A stretch of 64,000 nt of DNA from Alphaproteobacteria bacterium (GCA_028289285.1 JANQRF010000002.1:930001-994000), one strand, 5' to 3'. Positions 16,959-25,201 are shown, numbered from the stretch's first letter. Numbers and translations are program-made. The notes: generated from the sequence alone by a model not told the origin.

Positions 16959-18444
16959 AGGCCAAAGCTTCAAACTGGAGTGATTGACGCACTTGCTGAG
17001 AGAGAAGCTCTGCGCCCAACTCATTTTGATCAGCGACCGTCAGATCATCACTACCGCTTTCCAGGGAATTAATTGTCTCCCGCGTAAAGTCTTCGCGGGA
17101 CTGGATAATACTTAAATTTGTTGCAAGTGTTGTACCGAATTGACGTACATCTGCCTTCGCACCCCGGATAGACCCGGCTGTTGTTTCCAGATTTTCCTGT
17201 GTCTGGAAGTTCGGTGATGTTAAACCAAGTCCAAGCGAGGTGAAATCCCGGCCTTGAGTAACAAGAAAATTTGAACGGGTTTCATTAAAGAATGTTGTCA
17301 TCTCTTCCCCTTTCAACAGATTAATCCCGCGATACTGCGCATCCTGCACCAGCGGGTCAATCTGATCATAGATAAACTGAAGCTCGTCCTGATATTGCTC
17401 TGTAATCGCAAGTCCGGTTGCATCATAGCGCGCCTGAAGGCCTTCTTGAGTAATGGCATCGTTATACAACGCAAACTCACCAATTCGGCCTGTGAAACGG
17501 TCTCCGTTCCCACCACTCGCGCCGTCATGATAAAAAGTACCGCCGCGTTTTGCACCAATTGCTACCTGTGCCCCATGCCTGTTCATCGGTTTTGTAACTA
17601 CACCGGACCCGAACTCTTCCCCGTTAAGATAGCCTTTAAACGTGCCCGCCCCGCTATCAAACACAAAAGCTGCGTGATAGGCCTGCCCGGCCTCGATTTC
17701 GATGGAAATGTTAAACGGACCAAAGTCGCCCGCATCACGTGCGGCAACATAAAGTCGCCCGTTATCGATATACATTGAAAAGGCATTGCCCGTCCCGCCT
17801 TCTTCATACAGAACTTGCCTTCCATTCGTATTACCGGCCTCAAAAACCATCTCCACGGTCCTGAGCGGGTAACCGGCATTATCCGTATTGATCAATGCGC
17901 TGTTTGGAATGTTGATCTGGTCATTGATACCATCAAATGTAAAAGAGCTTCCTGTACTTCCAAAATACAGCGCCTCTCCATCGACCGGCGCGCCGCCTGC
18001 TTTCGTGCCGTTGAGTGCAGGCGCAGCTGTTCCCAGATTTGTCACTGCCGTCGTCGATGGGTCATCGAACCTGTAATATACAACAGGTTCATCTGCCAGG
18101 ATCTGATTTTGCAGATCGCTTGTTTGGGCCAGTAGGCTCTGGCGCGCTTCATCGGTGACGGCTTCTGCCTGATCCACCAAACGCCCCAGAGCCTCCAGTC
18201 CACTATCGGCCAGTTGCACGGTGCGAATGCTCTGGCCAATTCCGTCTAGAAGCCGCGAGAGATCTCCGGCCCTGTTATTCAATGCTTTTGCTGCGAAAAA
18301 GTTCTGCGGATTATCAAACGCGCTATTCACCCGCTTGCCGGTCGCAAGCTGGTTTTGCAAGTCGCCAATAGACCGCTCTGTCGCCTGAATAGAATTCAGG
18401 ATCGCAGATTGCGATGCGCTTAGTATGTTAATCTCTCGAACCAT
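16918..18444 (-). CDS. Flagellin with a LamG-like domain in the variable region
   Basis: A 508-residue flagellin. Residues about 1-112 are the N-terminal D0/D1 coiled region (LATGKRVNSAFDNPQNFF, then LSRLLDGIGQSIRTVQLAD), and about 347-508 the C-terminal one (AQYRGINLLKGEEM, then ADQNELGAELLSQQVRQ). Between them, residues about 116-343 form a LamG/concanavalin-type jelly roll: PVVYYRFDD, FTFDGINDQINIP, LRTVEMVFEA, FSMYIDNGRLYVAA, YHAAFVFDSG, FKGYLNGEEF, FTGRIGEFALYNDAIT. LamG domains commonly bind glycans or matrix proteins, so the filament surface may be adhesive. The 3' end overlaps the manC-like gene. A paralogue lies 28 bp upstream, so the pair is probably co-transcribed. Confidence 0.93.
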   Translation of the reverse strand: MVREINILSASQSAILNSIQATERSIGDLQNQLATGKRVNSAFDNPQNFFAAKALNNRAGDLSRLLDGIGQSIRTVQLADSGLEALGRLVDQAEAVTDEARQSLLAQTSDLQNQILADEPVVYYRFDDPSTTAVTNLGTAAPALNGTKAGGAPVDGEALYFGSTGSSFTFDGINDQINIPNSALINTDNAGYPLRTVEMVFEAGNTNGRQVLYEEGGTGNAFSMYIDNGRLYVAARDAGDFGPFNISIEIEAGQAYHAAFVFDSGAGTFKGYLNGEEFGSGVVTKPMNRHGAQVAIGAKRGGTFYHDGASGGNGDRFTGRIGEFALYNDAITQEGLQARYDATGLAITEQYQDELQFIYDQIDPLVQDAQYRGINLLKGEEMTTFFNETRSNFLVTQGRDFTSLGLGLTSPNFQTQENLETTAGSIRGAKADVRQFGTTLATNLSIIQSREDFTRETINSLESGSDDLTVADQNELGAELLSQQVRQSLQFEALAFSARQLTIADFLL

Positions 18445-18472
18445 TTTACACTTTTAAAATCGCTTCCTCCTT

Positions 18473-19792
18473 TTAAGCGAATAACAAATTCGCTGCGCGT
18501 AAGTTCAGTTGCGCCGCAAAAGACAATGTTTCAAATTGCACAGACTGGCGAACCTGTGTTGCCAAAAGCTGCGCGCCCAATTCGTTTTGATTGGCGACTG
18601 TCAGATCATCACCTCCGCTATCCAAAATATTGATCGTACTGCGCGTGAAATCAGAACGTGTCTCTATGACACCAAACTGATTTGTCAGTGTCGTTGCGTA
18701 TTGACGAACCTCTTCGCGCGCAGAGCGAATGCGGGCAATTTCACCTTGCAATTCAACACGTTTGCGCAACTCAGCTGTTCCAAGCCCCAAACCAAGTGCA
18801 CCGGCATCAATTCCTTCGCTCTTTAATGTTGAGGTACGGTTTTCATTAAAGGAAGTAACAAGCATATCCCCGTTAAGCAGGTTAATGCCGCGGTAATCCG
18901 TATCAATTGTAAGTCGGGTAATTTGATCAAGTATCTCCTGATACCCGGCCTCATATTCCAAAAGCAAAGGTGTATCGGCGCGTACAGCCCCTTCTTCGCG
19001 AAGGCGTAAATTTCTGTAAAAAGCATCCCCAAAGGGAGCGCTATCATCATCATGAATGAAGGTCAGATTATCGTATTGCCCCTGAAGGAATTGACCAACG
19101 GGAATAGAATAGCTTTGATAAGGCCCGACACCCCCGAAATCATACGTTGCAGTTGGCTGCAAATACGGAACACCACCAAGCTGGCTACCATTAAGAAAGA
19201 AATGCGTCGCCTGATCCAGCCAGGTTGTATTGTTATCAAATCCAATCGCTGAAATTTCAGGTTCAAAGGAACTTCTGAAATCAAATTCCAAAAACGTATC
19301 TTCCGTGATTTCGTAATTGACCTCAATTTGCCGCCACAGATTACCTGAAAATGAAATTTCATTTTCATCCGTATCGACATTGATTGTCCCGCCAATATCC
19401 TGCCCGGCATTATACTCAACAATGTCTGCAGCACTGGCCGGCGTGAGCTCAGTGATGGAATATTCATCCGTGCTAAACAGCGCAAGCTCGGCCTCTAATA
19501 AATATGCCTCCGCCTGATTCAGCAGATTTTCAATTGATCTTAATCCGCTCTCAGCTACTTCAATGGTACGCAGCGATTGACCGATACCATCTATAGTCCG
19601 GCTGAGATCATTTGATCTGAATTTTAGAGATTGTGATGTGAAGAAGTTTTGAGGATTATCAACTGCACGGTTTACATTCCGTCCAGTAGCAAGCTTAAGG
19701 CTCGCCGCGTCAGCCTGACGTGCCGTTTGCTTTATAGCCGTGAGCTGTTTCTTCAACCCCGGCGGAAGAAGATTTTGTATCGCACCAGTCAT
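18473..19792 (-). CDS. Flagellin paralogue with a carbohydrate-binding-like insert
   Basis: A 439-residue flagellin. The N-terminal part (LATGRNVNRAVDNPQNFF, then IDGIGQSLRTIEVAESG) and C-terminal part (TDYRGINLLNGDML, then ANQNELGAQLLATQVRQ) match the neighbouring flagellin. The insert, residues about 117-268, is different: a beta-rich segment with SFSGNLWRQIEVNY, TFLEFDFRSSFEPEISAIG, SYSIPVGQFLQGQ and FIHDDDSAPFGDAFYRNLRL. Its pattern is like small beta-sandwich modules found beside carbohydrate-active domains in secreted proteins. The insert assignment is from remembered pattern only. It is first of the two flagellin genes. An AAGGAT 11 bases before the ATG is a weak ribosome site. Confidence 0.9.
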   Translation of the reverse strand: MTGAIQNLLPPGLKKQLTAIKQTARQADAASLKLATGRNVNRAVDNPQNFFTSQSLKFRSNDLSRTIDGIGQSLRTIEVAESGLRSIENLLNQAEAYLLEAELALFSTDEYSITELTPASAADIVEYNAGQDIGGTINVDTDENEISFSGNLWRQIEVNYEITEDTFLEFDFRSSFEPEISAIGFDNNTTWLDQATHFFLNGSQLGGVPYLQPTATYDFGGVGPYQSYSIPVGQFLQGQYDNLTFIHDDDSAPFGDAFYRNLRLREEGAVRADTPLLLEYEAGYQEILDQITRLTIDTDYRGINLLNGDMLVTSFNENRTSTLKSEGIDAGALGLGLGTAELRKRVELQGEIARIRSAREEVRQYATTLTNQFGVIETRSDFTRSTINILDSGGDDLTVANQNELGAQLLATQVRQSVQFETLSFAAQLNLRAANLLFA

Positions 19793-20283
19793 AATCTACA
19801 GAATCCTTCTGCATCAGCTGCAATCCTCGCAGCATCTTTAATAATACTAGAGTATGCGCCTTATCAAAAGGTTAAAATTCCCTAAAACCATAAGATGTAT
19901 ACAGAAAAATCAAAGGGTTATAGCTTAAATAACTTGCAAATATATGAAAAATGGTGCCGGTGGTCGGATACGACACCAAAGAAAAAGAATAGAAAATTAC
20001 TGCTATTGAGCAAATCTAAGCACTCATATTTATAGATACTTTGTAGTAAATTTTTGTATAAAAATCAAGTATAGCCCTTACTTTCAGGCACTTTATAAAA
20101 AAAATCATAAAACTTTTTCTGATATATATGAGCAAAACACCCCCACCCCAGAAAAAGGACGGGGGGGAGGTAAATGTTATGTGTACCAGCTTCCACAATC
20201 GGGGCAAAATTTGAAAAAACTGATATAGGAATATATACACAATTATATACTTCGCAAACCAATAATTATGATAAATAAAAAGG
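19793..20283. other. Non-coding gap spanning the left island boundary
   Basis: This 491-bp gap contains the upstream region of the flagellin pair, then the 17-bp att-like copy at 19952-19968, then AT-rich island sequence. Around 20140-20175 a C-rich run and a G-rich run could pair as a stem. I see no credible gene: open frames on either strand lack coding character and good start sites. Confidence 0.6.
19952..19968. repeat. att-like direct repeat, distal copy
   Basis: TGGTGCCGGTGGTCGGA here is identical to bases 28183-28199, the 3' end (CCA, discriminator, acceptor stem and T-arm part) of the tRNA-Leu gene. The match stops after 17 bp, so this is a fragment, not a second tRNA. It marks the far end of the integrated island. 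Confidence 0.85.
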
Positions 20284-20976
20284 CTAGTTTTTAATTGATG
20301 GCCACAAGGTGTTGATTTGTTGGCAGGCTGCTTCAATATCCTTTTTTCTCTGCGTTATCGCAGTAACACCTTCGTAAACTTTTCCAGATGCCACATCTAT
20401 CGTTAAACAATGTTTGGCTGACGGAACGCCGTCGTCTTGGTGAAAGTTATCAATGTACATTTGCATGATGGCCGATATGTAGCCGCATCCATCTTCATTT
20501 AGTGGATTGGTTTTTGGAAAGTGAAGTTTAATTCCACCTACCAGCGTTTTGCCCTTTGATCCAGAAGCGTGAAGAATAATTTCTGGTCTTACACTAACCT
20601 CGACATTCATGATTTGCATTTTAGGCGGCTTCGGATTTCCTAAAATTGGAGCGGCCCCCTTCATATCAATATCGTCAATTAAAGTCATGAACCTTTCGAT
20701 TGCTTCAATGTTACCTTCAAGACGTCGTAGCTTTTGCACACTATCTGGGCTTTGCTGATCCAGTATCTGGATTTGCCGTTCCAGTATCTTCATATCCTCC
20801 ATATTGTCTGCAATGAAGGAACTGATTGCCTCTTGGGCTTCCCGGTAATAAGTGGTAATATACTCGGGTGGGTATTTCTGGCCCCGCAAAATCTGGTGTT
20901 GCCGCGCAGCTTTACTTGTCATATATTCGCCGAGCTTGTTAACCGATATGCGTGGGTCTTTATTTACCTTGGTCAT
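20284..20976 (-). CDS. Orphan island protein, 230 residues
   Basis: I do not recognise this family. The N-terminal part is helical and charged (KLGEYMTSKAARQHQILRGQ) with a probable coiled coil over residues about 60-105 (MKILERQIQILDQQ, then LRRLEGNIEAIERF). The C-terminal half alternates strands and has KGKTLVGGIKLHFPKTN and LTIDVASGKVYEG. No membrane segment or signal peptide. Start chosen at ATG 20976 (MTKVNKDPR); a TTG four codons upstream is possible. Divergent from the 82-residue gene with only 20 bp between starts, so the two probably share a control region. Confidence 0.75.
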   Translation of the reverse strand: MTKVNKDPRISVNKLGEYMTSKAARQHQILRGQKYPPEYITTYYREAQEAISSFIADNMEDMKILERQIQILDQQSPDSVQKLRRLEGNIEAIERFMTLIDDIDMKGAAPILGNPKPPKMQIMNVEVSVRPEIILHASGSKGKTLVGGIKLHFPKTNPLNEDGCGYISAIMQMYIDNFHQDDGVPSAKHCLTIDVASGKVYEGVTAITQRKKDIEAACQQINTLWPSIKN

Positions 20977-20996
20977 GTTTTCGTACAACTTTCATA

Positions 20997-21245
20997 ATGG
21001 TGGTCGGTATGGAAGAATACTACTCTGAAACCCCAATTTCCAATTCAAAAATATTATGTGTGGGGGCCATAACCCAAAAAGAGGCCGAACTTGCGGGGCA
21101 AGACGCGCCTTTCTGTGATGGATTTGGTTATTACCTGTACATCGTGGATTCAGCAAACCCTAAAAGCGGGGCGCAGGTTTTGGCAAAAGTCGCATCGGAA
21201 GAAGCAGCTCAAAACCTTTCACGCCTTCTTTCCTCTAGGGGTTAA
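20997..21245 (+). CDS. Small orphan island protein, about 82 residues
   Basis: A short acidic protein (MEEYYSETPISNSKILC, then DGFGYYLYIVDS and SEEAAQNLSRLLSSRG) with no recognised domain. The pattern of a beta-hairpin followed by a C-terminal helix suggests a compact alpha/beta fold. Two ATGs are possible, 20997 and 21009; neither has a strong ribosome site. It diverges from the 230-residue orphan, and its TAA interlocks with the stop of the convergent 49-residue gene in TTAA at 21242-21245. Confidence 0.6.
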   Translation: MVVGMEEYYSETPISNSKILCVGAITQKEAELAGQDAPFCDGFGYYLYIVDSANPKSGAQVLAKVASEEAAQNLSRLLSSRG

Positions 21246-21391
21246 TTCTCTTTATTTCTAGGCTTTTGTTCCGCAATTTTCTTTAGCTTGTCGTCAAAGG
21301 CTTTTTCATCTTCGTCACATTCGTGCTCTTTAGCCGCATCTTTGAATCTATCAAATTGATTTTTCTTGTCTTTTGTGGATTCCTTGGTCAT
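21242..21391 (-). CDS. Small highly charged protein, 49 residues
   Basis: A minus-strand frame encoding a Lys/Glu/Asp-rich helical protein (KNQFDRFKDAAKEHECDEDE, then FDDKLKKIAEQK). The Phe-x-x-Phe-Lys-x-Ala-Ala and Cys-Asp-Glu-Asp-Glu pattern resembles small conserved proteins of unknown function seen in other Proteobacteria. Its ATG (21389-21391) directly abuts the ATG of the divergent DUF3800 gene, and its stop overlaps the previous gene's stop. Real coding is likely from composition and fit, but no function is known. Confidence 0.6.
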   Translation of the reverse strand: MTKESTKDKKNQFDRFKDAAKEHECDEDEKAFDDKLKKIAEQKPRNKEN

Positions 21392-22300
21392 ATGAAATTA
21401 TTACCTCCTAATTATAGATATATAGCATATATCGATGAATCTGGCGATGAGGGCCTTAACAGAATAAGACCAATGCACCCCCAAGGAGCCAGCGAGTGGC
21501 TTATCTTGTCTGCTGTGGTTATTTCTGCTCAAAGAGAGCATGAACCATTGGAGCTTGTCAAAAATATGATGACGACTTTCAAAAACCACCAGAAGCCAGA
21601 CATTCATTTTACAGACCTAAATCCAGCAAAAAAACGGGCTGCTTGCTCCATGCTTGCAGCTCAACCTTTACGTCTATTTGCTGTTGCGTCCAATAAAAAA
21701 AACATGGAGGGGTATCGCAACCGAAAAGCCGAACGAGTTCCATCCCGTAACTGGTTTTATTGCTGGATGCTACGCTTACTTTTGGAAAGAGTAACGCATT
21801 TCGTTGCTTTCGACTCCATTAAACGGTACGGGAAGTACGAGAAAGTAAAAATTGAATACAGCGAAAAGGGTGGACAATCTTACTCACAAATGAGGGCATA
21901 CTATAAGTGGCTCAAAAACAGGCCATTATATCTAAACCAAGGCCCCATTTATTGGGAGACAATGCACGAAGAACTTCAAGAAGTTCATAATCATAAAGAC
22001 AGGGCCGGATTGCAGCTTGCCGATATTGTCGCAGGAGCATTTTACAAAGCATGTGATAAATATCACACTGGCCAATGTGATCCAGATTTCGCAAAATTGC
22101 TCGAACCCAGAATGGCGAGGTCCGATGGTCTTATATCAGGGTACGGATTGAAGCTTATGCCGTCACTGACCAAGGCTAACTTGCTTGAGGAGCAAGAAGA
22201 AATCTTCAAGTTCTACGGCTATCCAAAACAATGGTGGGCCCCGGCCTCGTCTGATTCACAGTCTGTTAGCTCAGCATCCAAAGGCCAAGCGTCCTGGTGA
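21392..22300 (+). CDS. DUF3800 domain protein
   Basis: A 302-residue DUF3800 protein. The family signatures are present: an N-terminal strand with YIAYIDESGDEG and a C-terminal LQLADIVAGAFYKA; the acidic residues in both fit a predicted RNase H-like nuclease fold, though activity is not established for the family. I start at MKLLPPNYRYIAY; the upstream in-frame sequence is hydrophobic and overlaps the divergent small gene. The Ser-rich tail after about residue 285 looks added. DUF3800 genes are often carried on mobile and defence islands, consistent with this setting. Confidence 0.85.
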   Translation: MKLLPPNYRYIAYIDESGDEGLNRIRPMHPQGASEWLILSAVVISAQREHEPLELVKNMMTTFKNHQKPDIHFTDLNPAKKRAACSMLAAQPLRLFAVASNKKNMEGYRNRKAERVPSRNWFYCWMLRLLLERVTHFVAFDSIKRYGKYEKVKIEYSEKGGQSYSQMRAYYKWLKNRPLYLNQGPIYWETMHEELQEVHNHKDRAGLQLADIVAGAFYKACDKYHTGQCDPDFAKLLEPRMARSDGLISGYGLKLMPSLTKANLLEEQEEIFKFYGYPKQWWAPASSDSQSVSSASKGQASW

Positions 22301-22385
22301 ACGCTGCGGGGCTATAAACTACCCGCTGCCCGAGGTGGTTCCGGCGTCCCCACCAGAATCATTATAAGAGATTCGTCTTTTAGAA

Positions 22386-23333
22386 TCAATAGGTTGATAA
22401 CTCATTGAAGGGATTCATTTTTTCTTCTGTGTCAATAACACGGTAGGTTAAGCGCTTCCCTACTGCCCCCTTTAAAGCTAATTCTGTGCGCTCACAGTCT
22501 TTTAAGTCACGAGTATTGTACCTGTGGTCAAACTCAGCAAGATAACGTTGCAAGTGACGTTCATTACAATGTTGATAAACTCCTTTCATCCCACGCTTAA
22601 AAATAGAAAAGTAGTTTTCGCAACTGTTAATGTGCTGACCTTCCGTGCCAACATATTCACCTGCGGTGTGCTTTACGGTCTTATGATCGCCGTACTGTTT
22701 ACCGATGTTTTTATATAAGTAACTTTCATCCGTATGTAAGGCGGTTTCCTGTTTAACGTTCTTTGCAAGAATTGCTTTAACGGTAGGAATGTCCGCACGA
22801 TCAACATGAAACGTGCGCGCCTTACCTTCACCGATAAGAGAAACGACAGACATTTTGCTGCTATGACTAGGCTTACCGCGTTTCGTGCGCTTGGTAACGA
22901 CTTCCTTTTTGCCAAAGTACGTTTCGTCAACTTGCACGTGCTCACCCTCACCGCCCATAGGAGGTAAGCCACCATCTTTCATGGCCTCACGAATACGGTG
23001 AGCCATGAACCATGCACTCTTGTAAGTAATATCCAATATCCGGTGTAATTGGTGCGCGCTTATACCTTTTTTGCTGGAGCAAATCAGATAGGTAGCTTGC
23101 AGCCATTTGTGCAAAGGAATATGAGAGCTTTCATAAACCGTACCAACGCGCACCGTAAATTGCTTTTTACAGTCACGGCATTTTTTCAGGCCAAGGCGCG
23201 TTTTTGCCAGATCGTAAGGCTGGGCGCAGCTACCACACTTAGGGCAGACAGGGCCATCCGGCCATAAAACAGCCTCTAAATGCTTAAAAGCGGCCTTTTC
23301 ACTGGTAAAGTATCTTTTATTTAGAATGCTCAT
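22386..23333 (-). CDS. IS1595-family (ISXO2-like) transposase
   Basis: A 315-residue intact transposase. The N-terminus has the family zinc ribbon (CPKCGSCAQ, then KKCRDCKKQFTVRVGT), followed by the IPLHKWLQATYLICSSKKGIS helix region and the DDE/N catalytic domain (VQVDETYFGKKEV, then ALHTDESYLYKNIG, then NSCENYFSIFKRGMKGVYQH). A good ribosome site (AAGGA, seven bases) precedes the ATG. Full length implies it may be functional. I searched both flanks for terminal inverted repeats and target duplications and found none convincing, so element ends are not given. Confidence 0.93.
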   Translation of the reverse strand: MSILNKRYFTSEKAAFKHLEAVLWPDGPVCPKCGSCAQPYDLAKTRLGLKKCRDCKKQFTVRVGTVYESSHIPLHKWLQATYLICSSKKGISAHQLHRILDITYKSAWFMAHRIREAMKDGGLPPMGGEGEHVQVDETYFGKKEVVTKRTKRGKPSHSSKMSVVSLIGEGKARTFHVDRADIPTVKAILAKNVKQETALHTDESYLYKNIGKQYGDHKTVKHTAGEYVGTEGQHINSCENYFSIFKRGMKGVYQHCNERHLQRYLAEFDHRYNTRDLKDCERTELALKGAVGKRLTYRVIDTEEKMNPFNELSTY

Positions 23334-24339
23334 AGCTATATCCTTATGAAATAACTATAAAACCTCTATTTTGGTGTGTCAAGTATATAATTGTGAATAT
23401 ATACCCCTCTATTTTCCATTTTAAGGACTCTAGAGAGGCTTTTATTAGATTTTGTGAATCCCCCTAGCACAACAAAAACAAGTGCCTATACGAGTCTTAT
23501 TTTGCCATTAAATGCAATATGCAAAATATGGGTTTCTTTTATGTTTATCCGTCCTACAAAATCATTAGCTAACAACTGATGCAGCAACCACTTGGAAGCA
23601 GGTAAATAATTTCAATCAGAAGGAAGGGATATGATGTTGTTTTTCTTGCTTACAAATATCGTGCTTACACCACTGAAACGAGAGCCAATAAATAAACAAG
23701 GGGTTTTGATTATCAGAAGGGAAGAAGGTTGATTTTGTAGGTCAGTATCATTGTGACTATGAACACATAACGATTTAGTTAAGATATATTTCTCACCAAA
23801 AAGAACTAACCTCTAACTACATCATTAGCAGACTACTGGTGGAACAACTATTGCGTAAGCAAGTGCTTACCGTTCAGAAGGGAAAGAAAGTGATGTTTAA
23901 GGTCTTTATCAATTCATAATCGACCAGTTACTGTCAGTAAGAGGGATTTTAGATGTCTCACCACATAAACTCATCTAGCTACAATACTGTTCAGTAGCAG
24001 TACTATTCAGTTATTTTACTGTTAAGACCACTTTACTGTTATGCACATTACTGTCTAGGGGTAAGTTACTCGAAGAGGCAAAGTTATTTGAAGTTATTTA
24101 ATGTCTCACCAGTTATACGAGACAGTACTGTAACGAGGACAACTTCAGGGTTAGGCTACTTCATAGTCTAGGGTTGTATTATTAATATAACATATGTTTT
24201 TGAAATTTAGAGGTTCAATGTACTCGAACATTTCCTAAGTCATTGAATATAAACAAAATAAAAATTTTAAAATAACAGGGAGCACATTTGACAGCCTCAG
24301 TGCAAGTCTTCGCTTTTTTGAGTGTTTAGAGTTACATTG
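23334..24339. repeat. Non-coding, repeat-rich AT-rich kilobase
   Basis: No credible gene in either strand over about 1 kb. Degenerate repeated blocks are visible: TCATTAGC followed 40-70 bases later by TCAGAAGG occurs near 23562 and 23821, and CTCACCA occurs near 23787, 23957 and 24105. The hexamer TACTGT occurs six times in 203 bp (23929, 23985, 24017, 24034, 24049, 24126), the last within the perfect palindrome ACAGTACTGT at 24122-24131. The function could be protein-binding sites, a decayed gene or an element origin. Confidence 0.6.
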
Positions 24340-24606
24340 TTACCTTAATGCTTTAAGCATATAGCCAATATAACCCAACCCTATTAATGCAGAAACTATT
24401 TGAGAAGATTCATTTTCAAATTCGGATGCGGCAATTAAAATTACAACTAAGGAAGCTGTTAGCCAAAATAAGAACCATAGAAAATACAAAAAACCATATC
24501 TATCATCTCTATGATTGTTCCATATCAGATATGAGGGCGTGACAGTAAGCATTGCAAACAACCACGCAATAACAAAACCAGTAATGCTAGCAACTAATAA
24601 TTCCAA
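24340..24606 (-). CDS. Small island membrane protein, 88 residues
   Basis: Predicted to span the membrane three times: residues about 3-28, 38-60 and 68-85, with a short charged NHRDDRYG loop between the first two. No family recognised. The open frame begins at TTG (24604-24606) with only a weak AGGG close upstream. The next Met is within the first helix, so TTG is the likelier start. It lies 22 bp after the lipoprotein gene in the same direction and is probably co-transcribed. Confidence 0.6.
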   Translation of the reverse strand: MELLVASITGFVIAWLFAMLTVTPSYLIWNNHRDDRYGFLYFLWFLFWLTASLVVILIAASEFENESSQIVSALIGLGYIGYMLKALR

Positions 24607-24628
24607 GACCCTGCCTAATTTTAAGTCT

Positions 24629-25129
24629 TTATTCTATCACTTTACCCTTGTATGCCATTGTGCAAGTAAGCTTGTTAACGGTGGTCTCCATAATAGTGCC
24701 GTCTGGTCTTTGGCATTTATATAACTTACTCGGCTTTCTTTCTCTAGGTTTTGTGTCGATTTCTTCTAATCTTGCACTCCACCCATGTTGCGCCAAACAG
24801 GATTTATATATTGTATTAAAGCTATCCCTTTTGGCCTTAACATTTTTAGCTGCTGCCGATAGTTCATCCCACTCGTTTGAAGTGGTTTGACATCTTGTAT
24901 TGCTGTTCCATGCGCCATTCCATGCATTACCAGATGTATTGCAATCTAAATATTTCTTAGCTTTGTAGTTACCTGCATTTTGACTGAAACTGTCTGCATA
25001 TCCACTACATATAGCTTTCGCTTGGCTTAGAGGGTATTCAGGCTTTTCAGAAAAGGAGGAGTATTGCCATTTTTTTTGCGGGGCACATCCTACAAGCAAT
25101 AAAAGGGATAATAAAAACAGTTTCTGCAT
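24629..25129 (-). CDS. Island lipoprotein, 166 residues
   Basis: A classic lipoprotein signal (MQKLFLLSLLLLVGC) puts the lipidated Cys at residue 15. The mature part is polar with several cysteines (AKAICSGYADSF, DCNTSGNAWNGAW, SCLAQHGW, YKCQRPDG and LTCTMAYKG) that could form disulfides. No enzymatic motif is visible. A GTG two codons upstream is possible, but the ATG is preferred. Divergent from the Xre regulator gene across a 72-bp region with symmetrical operator-like sites, so it may be under that regulator's control. Confidence 0.75.
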   Translation of the reverse strand: MQKLFLLSLLLLVGCAPQKKWQYSSFSEKPEYPLSQAKAICSGYADSFSQNAGNYKAKKYLDCNTSGNAWNGAWNSNTRCQTTSNEWDELSAAAKNVKAKRDSFNTIYKSCLAQHGWSARLEEIDTKPRERKPSKLYKCQRPDGTIMETTVNKLTCTMAYKGKVIE

Positions 25130-25147
25130 AAGCACTCACATTAAACT

Positions 25148-25192
25148 TTGTTAACTGTAGTTCACAGTAATTTTGTTTATCATAGTTAACAA
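25148..25192. promoter_or_regulatory. Candidate operator between the lipoprotein and Xre genes
   Basis: Two perfect 9-bp inverted repeats, TTGTTAACT (25148-25156) and AGTTAACAA (25184-25192), each contain the palindrome GTTAAC and flank CACAGTAA. The sites lie between divergent starts, a usual place for autoregulation by a small Xre protein. The central ACAGTA is the complement of the TACTGT hexamer enriched near 24.0 kb. Confidence 0.5.
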
Positions 25193-25201
25193 TCCTTTTC
25201 T

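Noticed and set aside
19839..19867. Sigma-70 promoter upstream of the flagellin pair (TTGATA-like)
   Set aside because: No acceptable -10 hexamer occurs at 16-18 bp spacing, so it is not reported as a feature.
22300..23460. Exact IS1595-type element with terminal inverted repeats
   Set aside because: I could not find matching inverted ends or a target duplication on the two sides of the transposase, so only the gene is called.
23929..24131. Possible CRISPR array from repeated TACTGT words
   Set aside because: The units are only six bases, spacing is irregular (15 to 77 bp), and no cas genes are nearby.
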